Shown piece by piece: positions 58,400 to 64,000 of a DNA stretch of 64,000 nucleotides. Position numbers and translations under genes: made by a program. The number at the start of each line of letters is the position of its first letter. Position 1 is the first letter of the stretch. The notes under the pieces are model-generated. The model searched no databases. It worked only from the letters and a program-made list of their open reading frames with translations, and was not told the DNA's origin. The stretch is from Vibrio sp. Of7-15 (GTDB lineage: Bacteria > Pseudomonadota > Gammaproteobacteria > Enterobacterales > Vibrionaceae): assembly GCF_022347565.1 (NCBI RefSeq), contig NZ_JAKRGH010000019.1, positions 82,108 through 146,107 on the forward strand, read 5' to 3'.

Positions 58400-60106
58400 C
58401 TAACTACTTGGAATGATTAATGTTTGGCCAACAGCTAATTTGTCAGAACGCAATTTGTTCGTTTTACGAATACTGTCGATGGTAACGCCATAGTTCGCGG
58501 CAATCTTTCCTAAAAAGTCACCACGTTTAACTTTATGCGTAATCGTGGGTTTGTAGTTAGTGCTTACTTTCAGTTTTTGCCCTACTTTCAAAGTATCTGA
58601 ACGCAAGTTATTCAGCTTACGAATGCTGGACATCGTCACATTGTAATCCTGAGCAATCTTCCCTAAGTATTCCCCGCTCTTCACAACATGAATCACAGTG
58701 GATGACTTAACACTTGAAACCGCTTTTGATGCTGAGGCCATAACGCCTTTACTAGGAACCGTTAATACTTGCCCAATGGCTAAACCTGTCCCTTTAAGCT
58801 TATTCGCTTTTTGAATCGCAGCCACCGAGGAGTTATATTTATTGGCAATCAAAGATAACGACTCACCTCTTTTTACCTTGTGTTTAATGCCATTTTTTCT
58901 CAGGGCAAACAAGGTTCCTTCTGGGGGAGTCCCCTCAAAATAACTGACGATAGCTTTTGTAATAGCGCGCGCTAACTTATCTTGATGACTTTTTTGAAAC
59001 AGTAGCTTTTCTTCTTTCGGGTTAGACATAAACCCCGTTTCAACCAGTACCGAAGGAATGTCTGGGGACTTTAAAACCGCTAAGCTGGCATGAATAGGAT
59101 CACGACGATGAAGTTTAGTCACCTTCCCCATTTCAGCTAAGATATTGGTAGCCACATTAAAGCCCTCTTTTTGAGAATGGCTAAACTGCAAATCCAATAA
59201 CGTTTGACTCAAATTACGATCGTTTTTCGTGCTTGATAACACATCACCAGCACCACCCAATAATTCAGATTGTTCTTCGTGTTTTTCAACCCAGCGGGCA
59301 ATTTCTGTATTGGCACGCTTGGTGTTTAAGACGAATACCGAACCACCTCTTGGTTGTGAGGAAGTAAAGCTATCTGCATGAATGGAAACTAATAAATGTG
59401 CTTTATTTTGACGAGCAATCTCAGAACGGCGGTTAAGGTTAACAAAATAATCTCCTCGACGAGTCAACACCGCTTTCATACCGGGGATTGCATTAATTTT
59501 TGCGGCAACTTTCTTAGAGACTGCAAGCGTAGTGTGTTTCTCGTATTTACGAGTAGGACCAATAGAGCCAGGATCTTCACCACCGTGACCAGCATCAATT
59601 GCAACTATGATATCAGCAGTACCCGCTAACTGACTGGCCTGTTTACTCACCGACGCAGGGGTTGGCTTCGCCACAACCGCTGAGGTCGATTTAGAATGCG
59701 GTAGATCCACCACCAAGCGGTGACCGTATTGCCCACCAGGTGTTGGCGCTAATTTAAATAAATTAGGCTTAGACGCTTTTTTTAATTCGAAAACAAGGCG
59801 ATAAGTGCCTTTTGTTGGAGGGGTACTTTTACGAACTTTCGATAACACCGCGCTGCCCGTCACATTGATCGGTAGCTTTGCTTTCAAGTCCGTGTTTTTC
59901 AGATCAACCACTAAGCGGCTCGGGCTACTTAGTGTAAAGTAGCTGTAGTCCGCTTCTTGCTTTAAATCGATCACCACTCGGGTTTCATCGGGGGCAGGCC
60001 AAACTCGTAGCCCTTCTAAGGTATTTGCATACACCAAAGAAGCGCCAGTCATCATCCATAATAAAATGAGCGTAAAACTCGCTCGCACAACTTTACAGAT
60101 CAACAC
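58400..60106 (-). CDS. amiB: N-acetylmuramoyl-L-alanine amidase AmiB with three LysM domains
   Basis: A 568-residue periplasmic zinc amidase that splits septal peptidoglycan. A signal peptide is followed by the AMIN domain (about 28-130), then the amidase_3 domain (about 165-395) with [37 protein letters not shown] and the zinc ligands His, Glu and His. Three C-terminal LysM repeats begin [32 protein letters not shown] and [17 protein letters not shown]. coli AmiB has a single LysM. It overlaps the end of tsaE by 7 bases and is followed by mutL. Confidence 0.95.
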   Translation of the reverse strand: MLICKVVRASFTLILLWMMTGASLVYANTLEGLRVWPAPDETRVVIDLKQEADYSYFTLSSPSRLVVDLKNTDLKAKLPINVTGSAVLSKVRKSTPPTKGTYRLVFELKKASKPNLFKLAPTPGGQYGHRLVVDLPHSKSTSAVVAKPTPASVSKQASQLAGTADIIVAIDAGHGGEDPGSIGPTRKYEKHTTLAVSKKVAAKINAIPGMKAVLTRRGDYFVNLNRRSEIARQNKAHLLVSIHADSFTSSQPRGGSVFVLNTKRANTEIARWVEKHEEQSELLGGAGDVLSSTKNDRNLSQTLLDLQFSHSQKEGFNVATNILAEMGKVTKLHRRDPIHASLAVLKSPDIPSVLVETGFMSNPKEEKLLFQKSHQDKLARAITKAIVSYFEGTPPEGTLFALRKNGIKHKVKRGESLSLIANKYNSSVAAIQKANKLKGTGLAIGQVLTVPSKGVMASASKAVSSVKSSTVIHVVKSGEYLGKIAQDYNVTMSSIRKLNNLRSDTLKVGQKLKVSTNYKPTITHKVKRGDFLGKIAANYGVTIDSIRKTNKLRSDKLAVGQTLIIPSS

Positions 60107-60564
60107 AACTCCAAACGCTTGACCAAACTTACACCATACTCGTTATTTGCACTGATCGTAACTAAACGTTGCTCTCCGCTATAACGCAATTCAATATCCA
60201 AATCCGGCTTTGGTAGTAGCCCCTCTCCTTTTTCAGGCCACTCCACCAAACAGATTGCGTCATCCGTGAAATAATCACGAATCCCCATAAATTCAAGTTC
60301 TTCAGGATCAGCTAAGCGATACAAATCAAAGTGATATACCTGCCACTGCGCTAACTGATAAGGCTCCACTAATGTGTATGTTGGGCTTTTCACGTTACCT
60401 TGATGGCCCAAAGATCGAATAAAACCACGGCTAAACGTCGTTTTCCCAGCCCCTAGATCACCATGTAGATAAATAGTTGTTTGTTGCTGACACGCATGGG
60501 CCAGTTTATTACCTAAATCAATTGTGTCTTGCTCAGTAACAAGAGTCAGTTCTAATGTTTGCAT
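60100..60564 (-). CDS. tsaE: tRNA threonylcarbamoyladenosine biosynthesis ATPase TsaE
   Basis: TsaE is the ATPase that works with TsaB and TsaD in making t6A37 on ANN-reading tRNAs. The 154-residue protein has the P-loop [15 protein letters not shown] (about residue 36), [28 protein letters not shown] and [13 protein letters not shown]. The ATG at 60564 lies inside the end of nnr (32-base overlap); a TTG two codons upstream is possible. The nnr-tsaE-amiB-mutL-miaA order is conserved in gammaproteobacteria. Confidence 0.96.
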   Translation of the reverse strand: MQTLELTLVTEQDTIDLGNKLAHACQQQTTIYLHGDLGAGKTTFSRGFIRSLGHQGNVKSPTYTLVEPYQLAQWQVYHFDLYRLADPEELEFMGIRDYFTDDAICLVEWPEKGEGLLPKPDLDIELRYSGEQRLVTISANNEYGVSLVKRLELC

Positions 60565-62071
60565 CTTCAATTTTTTGTACGTTTATTAATTGTCTAATAT
60601 AAGGGAATAAATCTGAGGCTAACATACCTCGCTCTCCGTTTTGAGAGGCAAGATCACCCGCTCTACTGTGAATCCATGTACCTAACCGAGCAGCATCAAA
60701 AAGCGTTAGCCGCTGAGCAAGTAAGCCCCCGATAATACCAGAAAGAACATCCCCCATACCGCCTGATGCCATACCAGGGTTACCTTCTTGAACCAAAGCG
60801 TAATTTTCACCATCAAAAATGATACTGCCTGGCCCTTTTAATACCACGACACCGCCGTATTTTTTCTGAATATTTGAGACAGCTAAAAAGCGATCTGATT
60901 CAATGTCTGAAACGCTACAACCTAACAGTCGAGCAGCTTCCCCGGGATGAGGAGTCAGGACACGCTTATCATTATAGCTCGGCTCTTGAGCTAACAAGTT
61001 CAATGCATCAGCATCAAACACTAGATTCAACTTGTCGATAATATCAGGTTGTGTGAGTAACTGATAAAAAGATCGCCCCCAATTTTCCACTCCTAATCCA
61101 GGGCCAATCACCACGACGTCAGCCCATTCTAAGCGCTGCTTCACGTGTCCTTCATCGGCACGTTCGCAACCTAATGCCATGAGTTCAGGAGTACGAACAA
61201 TTAAAGGCGTGATGTGATCGGTTCGTGTGATCGCCGCAACCAGACCCGCGCCCGTTCTTAAGCAACCTTGGGAGCTTAATGCGATGGCACCCGCCATGTC
61301 ATAATCTCCTCCAATGCAGACCACTCGCCCGTGACTCCCTTTATGAGCGAGAACATGACGAGGCGCTAATAAATCAATCACATCCCTTTCAGAGACCCGC
61401 CAGCAACTCGGCTTCACCAGCTGTTCAAACTCTTCTTGTACATCAAGGGCCGCATAGTACAACTTTCCTACAACGGATTTAGCAATACCAGTTAACAGAC
61501 CTTGCTTTACTGCAATAAACGTCAGAGTCGTCGTTGCTTGCACTACTTCAGAAGGAGCCACACCGATATCACAGTCCAACCCAGAAGGAACATCCACAGA
61601 TAAAACCTGACGATTTTCCGCATTAATCGTACGGATCACATCAGCGGCTTGTGAACGAACTGGGCCTTTAATCCCTATACCAAGAATGGCATCAACAATA
61701 AGCTCTACTTGCTCAGGAATGTGCTTATCAGGCCTATCAATATCCCCACCTTCAGATAACCACAAATCACGAGCAATAGCCGCATCGCCTTTAAGTGCAC
61801 TGGCCTGGCCTAACTGCCATACTTGAACAGCAATACCCGCCTGTTTCGCTAAGTAAGCTAATACGTAGCCGTCCCCGCCATTATTACCTGTACCGCAGCA
61901 CACCAGCATCGTTTTAAGTTCAGGCCATTGCTGCTGAACATGATCAAACAAGGCCTGCCCTGCACGAGCCATTAGATCAAACATCGGCAACTGCATTTTG
62001 CTTGCAACAACTTGCTCTCCTTGCTTGACCTGCTCAGCACAATAAAGCCTTTGTGGTAAACTCTTAGACAT
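60533..62071 (-). CDS. nnr: Bifunctional NAD(P)H-hydrate epimerase/dehydratase Nnr
   Basis: This enzyme repairs hydrated NADH and NADPH. The 512-residue protein has an N-terminal epimerase (YjeF_N, about 10-215) with [16 protein letters not shown] and [13 protein letters not shown]. The C-terminal ADP-dependent dehydratase (about 230-500) has [31 protein letters not shown] and [24 protein letters not shown]. Both halves are complete. It is divergent from queG and overlaps tsaE at its end. Confidence 0.96.
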   Translation of the reverse strand: MSKSLPQRLYCAEQVKQGEQVVASKMQLPMFDLMARAGQALFDHVQQQWPELKTMLVCCGTGNNGGDGYVLAYLAKQAGIAVQVWQLGQASALKGDAAIARDLWLSEGGDIDRPDKHIPEQVELIVDAILGIGIKGPVRSQAADVIRTINAENRQVLSVDVPSGLDCDIGVAPSEVVQATTTLTFIAVKQGLLTGIAKSVVGKLYYAALDVQEEFEQLVKPSCWRVSERDVIDLLAPRHVLAHKGSHGRVVCIGGDYDMAGAIALSSQGCLRTGAGLVAAITRTDHITPLIVRTPELMALGCERADEGHVKQRLEWADVVVIGPGLGVENWGRSFYQLLTQPDIIDKLNLVFDADALNLLAQEPSYNDKRVLTPHPGEAARLLGCSVSDIESDRFLAVSNIQKKYGGVVVLKGPGSIIFDGENYALVQEGNPGMASGGMGDVLSGIIGGLLAQRLTLFDAARLGTWIHSRAGDLASQNGERGMLASDLFPYIRQLINVQKIEDANIRTDSCY

Positions 62072-62100
62072 GAATATTTCACTCTATCAGTTAGGTTTTT

Positions 62101-63228
62101 GTGGTTATTGATTACACCGAACTTGCTCAAAATATCAAGCAATGGGGTAAAGAGCTAGGTTTTCAAAAAGTCGGAATTTGTGATGTAGATTTAAGCGCTC
62201 ATGAAAAGCCCTTACAAGATTGGCTTGATGCTGGCTACCATGGGGAGATGGATTGGATGGCTCGACATGGAATGATGCGAGCAAGACCCGATGAGCTCCA
62301 CCCGGGAACATTAAGAGTGATCAGTGTGCGAATGGACTACCTTCCACCTGAAGCACACTTTGCCTCTAACTTAAATAACCCAAGCCAAGCTTACATCAGC
62401 CGCTATGCCTTAGGCCGTGATTATCACAAACTTGTACGTAACCAACTCAAAAAGCTCGGACAGAAAATTGAAAAAGAGGTAGGACAGCTCGGCTTTCGTC
62501 CTTTTGTGGACTCCGCACCGATTTTAGAACGGCCATTAGCTGAAAAAGCTGGACTTGGCTGGGTGGGAAAGCACTCGCTATTACTTGATGCCAATGCGGG
62601 CTCTTGGTTCTTTCTTGGTGAGCTCCTAGTGGATATTCCTCTGCCTACAGATGTTGCCCAAGAAGAGCAATGCGGAAAGTGTGTGGCTTGTATCACATCT
62701 TGTCCAACAGGAGCCATCGTTGCACCTGGTGTTGTTGATGCTCGCTTGTGTATTTCCTATTTAACCATCGAGTTTGCTGGTGTTATTCCTGAAGAACTAC
62801 GCCCAAAGCTGGGAAACCGTATTTATGGTTGTGATGATTGCCAACTCGTCTGCCCTTGGAACCGAGAATCGGAAATTACTAAACAACCAGATTTTCATCG
62901 TAAAAGTATTTTTGAGTCACCTGACCTCATCTATTTATTTAATTGGACTGAAGAAGAGTTCATGAAAAAAATGGAAGGCTCAGCCATTCGCCGTATTGGT
63001 CACCTACAATGGTTACGTAATATTAGCATTGCAATGGGTAATGCTCCCTACTCTCCAGCTATTATTGAAGCTCTTGAAAAACGACAAGGGTTATCAGAAA
63101 CCTTAGATATACATATTCAATGGGCACTGACACAACAGCAAAGCCAAAACAGTGAACAAGGCGTATCAACCAAAAAAACACAGCGCTTGATACGTATTAT
63201 CGAGAAAGGACTACCTAGAGATGCTTAA
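62101..63228 (+). CDS. queG: Epoxyqueuosine reductase QueG
   Basis: QueG carries out the last step of queuosine synthesis, reducing epoxyqueuosine in tRNA with a cobalamin and two [4Fe-4S] clusters. The 375-residue protein starts at GTG 62101 with AGG 5 bases upstream. WLDAGYHGEMDWMARHGMMRARPDELHPG and FVDSAPILERPLAEKAGLGWVGKHSLL line the active site. Cluster motifs are CGKCVACITSCPTGAI and YGCDDCQLVCPWN. A C-terminal HEAT-like region follows. It is divergent from nnr, and the non-coding DnaA-box region lies downstream. Confidence 0.96.
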   Translation: MVIDYTELAQNIKQWGKELGFQKVGICDVDLSAHEKPLQDWLDAGYHGEMDWMARHGMMRARPDELHPGTLRVISVRMDYLPPEAHFASNLNNPSQAYISRYALGRDYHKLVRNQLKKLGQKIEKEVGQLGFRPFVDSAPILERPLAEKAGLGWVGKHSLLLDANAGSWFFLGELLVDIPLPTDVAQEEQCGKCVACITSCPTGAIVAPGVVDARLCISYLTIEFAGVIPEELRPKLGNRIYGCDDCQLVCPWNRESEITKQPDFHRKSIFESPDLIYLFNWTEEEFMKKMEGSAIRRIGHLQWLRNISIAMGNAPYSPAIIEALEKRQGLSETLDIHIQWALTQQQSQNSEQGVSTKKTQRLIRIIEKGLPRDA

Positions 63229-63290
63229 AATAAGCCAGCTCGAATAGCATTACTCATAATTTCGAGCTAGGTCGTGAAAGCAAGATAAAA

Positions 63291-63299
63291 TGTGGAAAA
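63291..63299 (-). promoter_or_regulatory. DnaA-box-like 9-mer 1
   Basis: TGTGGAAAA on the plus strand, that is TTTTCCACA on the minus strand: one mismatch from TTATCCACA. It is isolated from the other boxes by about 250 bases. Confidence 0.4.
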
Positions 63300-63546
63300 A
63301 GTACGCAAGCTCGCGTGCTTTAACCATAGAAAAGGAAGTTAAACACAGACACAAGATATGACTAAGATCAACAAAATAATCATTAAAGATCTTATCCCCG
63401 ATAGTAAAAACCATCCAGAAACCAACAAAATGCAATTAAAAACAATAGCTTAAATCAATTTAAGCATCACGTTTTTTTGTCATTTGATAAGAAGATCTTT
63501 TTTACTAAGAATGATTCCAGAGCTTAATATCAAAATATCAACCAAG

Positions 63547-63555
63547 TTATCCACA
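63547..63555 (+). promoter_or_regulatory. DnaA box 2, perfect consensus
   Basis: TTATCCACA, the strongest DnaA-binding 9-mer, on the plus strand. It is the left arm of an inverted pair with box 3, separated by 10 bases. Confidence 0.75.
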
Positions 63556-63565
63556 ATTATTACTC

Positions 63566-63574
63566 TGTGGATAA
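63566..63574 (-). promoter_or_regulatory. DnaA box 3, perfect consensus
   Basis: TGTGGATAA on the plus strand, so TTATCCACA on the minus strand. It faces box 2, and an AT-rich stretch follows. Confidence 0.75.
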
Positions 63575-63649
63575 GTATGTTGATTAATATACTTTAAGCC
63601 CAAATATAGGCTCTTCTAAAATGATTTAATGTAAATATAAGAGCAAAAC

Positions 63650-63658
63650 CTATCCACA
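63650..63658 (+). promoter_or_regulatory. DnaA-box-like 9-mer 4
   Basis: CTATCCACA, one mismatch from the consensus and within the relaxed DnaA rule. It is the left arm of a second inverted pair with box 5. Confidence 0.5.
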
Positions 63659-63677
63659 ATATTACGAGTCTGACTCA

Positions 63678-63686
63678 TGTGGATGG
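63678..63686 (-). promoter_or_regulatory. DnaA-box-like 9-mer 5
   Basis: TGTGGATGG on the plus strand, so CCATCCACA on the minus strand. Two mismatches in the less critical first positions; it fits the relaxed rule and faces box 4 across 19 bases. Confidence 0.4.
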
Positions 63687-63912
63687 CTATATTTTGACGT
63701 CGCACTACTAACTATTGATTAGAACGTAATACCTAATCCGTAGTATTATTTTTTAAGTGTAATGTTTATCAATAGATAATGCTTCACAGCATTAATTGGA
63801 TAATGACGTATCAGTAAATGACTACCGATGTCATTCTAACAGGTCTAACGTTTCATCACGTTAGCGGTAGTAATAAATTACAACCTAATTGATATTGTAT
63901 CTAAGAACAATT

Positions 63913-63988
63913 TGGAGCGACACACGAGGTTCGAACTCGTGACCTCAACCTTGGCAAGGTTGCGCTCTACCAGCTGAGCTAGTGTCGC
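63913..63988 (-). tRNA. tRNA-Gly (anticodon GCC)
   Basis: A 76-base cloverleaf on the minus strand with CCA encoded. The acceptor stem is GCGACAC/GTGTCGC with discriminator T. The D-arm contains AGCTCAGCTGGTAGAGC. The anticodon arm CAACC-TTGCCAA-GGTTG gives anticodon GCC, and the T-arm is CACGA-GTTCGAACCTCGTG with TTCGAAC. In E. coli glyV, glyX and glyY are the same isoacceptor at the same place beside queG, and more copies may follow beyond the window edge. Its promoter lies outside the window. Confidence 0.97.
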
Positions 63989-64000
63989 ATATATTCTCAT

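Larger units (their letters stand above)
63229..63912. other. Non-coding region between queG and tRNA-Gly; candidate datA-like locus
   Basis: 684 AT-rich bases with no credible gene; the one longer ORF (63250-63435, minus) has no ribosome site or family features. It contains five 9-mers that fit the relaxed DnaA-box rule YYHTMCRHM, two of them the perfect TTATCCACA facing each other. A queG 3' hairpin (AGCTCGAA 63237-63244 / TTCGAGCT 63261-63268) opens the region, and a CTAACG/CGTTAG repeat (63845-63864) lies near the tRNA. A one-mismatch IHF-like site lies at 63767-63779. E. coli datA occupies the same interval between queG and the tRNA-Gly(GCC) genes. Confidence 0.6.

Noticed and set aside
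63250..63435. 61-residue minus-strand ORF after queG
   Set aside because: It has no ribosome site or recognisable features and lies in an AT-rich non-coding gap; random open frame.
63540..63700. DnaA boxes read as a replication origin
   Set aside because: None of the usual origin neighbours (dnaA, mnmG, parAB, rctB) is present, and there is no AT-rich 13-mer array of the oriC kind. The queG/tRNA-Gly context fits datA better.

Overview
The window is a stretch of core chromosome from a marine gammaproteobacterium of the family Vibrionaceae (Vibrio/Photobacterium-like; the genus cannot be settled from sequence alone). Three things point there. MotX, a part of the Na+-driven polar flagellar motor, is present. 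The ZrgA-type zinc uptake operon sits beside msrA and tamAB. Vibrio-style neighbours such as TIGR03899, DUF2780 and DUF481 proteins occur throughout. No insertion sequence, prophage, integron or CRISPR array was seen, and every recognisable gene inside the window looks intact. Only tamB is cut, by the left window edge.

Layout. 0-3.7 kb: tamB/tamA (outer-membrane translocation and assembly module), msrA and ytfK. 4.0-8.3 kb: ytfJ, then a zinc-responsive operon (DUF2607, zrgA, ABC ATPase, FtsX-like permease, DUF3299) behind a recognisable Zur box; zur itself lies at 32.3 kb. 8.4-9.5 kb: a possible 32-residue membrane peptide and a TIGR03899 protein. 9.6-16.6 kb: sulfate assimilation operon cysG-cysD-cysN-SLC13 permease-cysC-cysQ on the minus strand. 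16.8-25.1 kb: membrane-bound EAL phosphodiesterase, cpdB, a Crp/Fnr-like regulator, elaA-like acetyltransferase, EamA exporter, OapA/YtfB, fklB, DUF2780. 25.2-29.5 kb: cysJIH, which completes reduction of sulfate to sulfide together with the first cys operon and the siroheme made by CysG.

29.6-42 kb: a small hypothetical gene, a TIGR04219 outer-membrane barrel, pspG with a sigma-54 promoter, dusA, zur, cheX-like, pgi, yjbQ, a BamA-like barrel abutting alr, dnaB, a DUF481 barrel, and the rpsF-priB-rpsR-rplI ribosomal operon. 42-49.7 kb: nsrR-rnr-rlmB, divergent hmp with two tandem NsrR-like boxes, an exported amidohydrolase with a PurR-like operator over its promoter, and motX. 49.9-63.2 kb: the classic block purA, yjeT, hflC, hflK, hflX, hfq, miaA, mutL, amiB, tsaE, nnr (all minus) and divergent queG.

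63.2-64 kb: a 684-bp non-coding gap between queG and tRNA-Gly(GCC). It holds five DnaA-box-like 9-mers, two of them perfect and in inverted orientation. In E. coli the same interval, between queG and the tRNA-Gly(GCC) genes, carries datA, the DnaA-titration/ATP-hydrolysis locus. This is the most interesting observation in the window. Most of the rest is well-known core biology whose value lies in the regulatory sites that can be read directly: Zur, NsrR, PurR, sigma-54 and several terminators.
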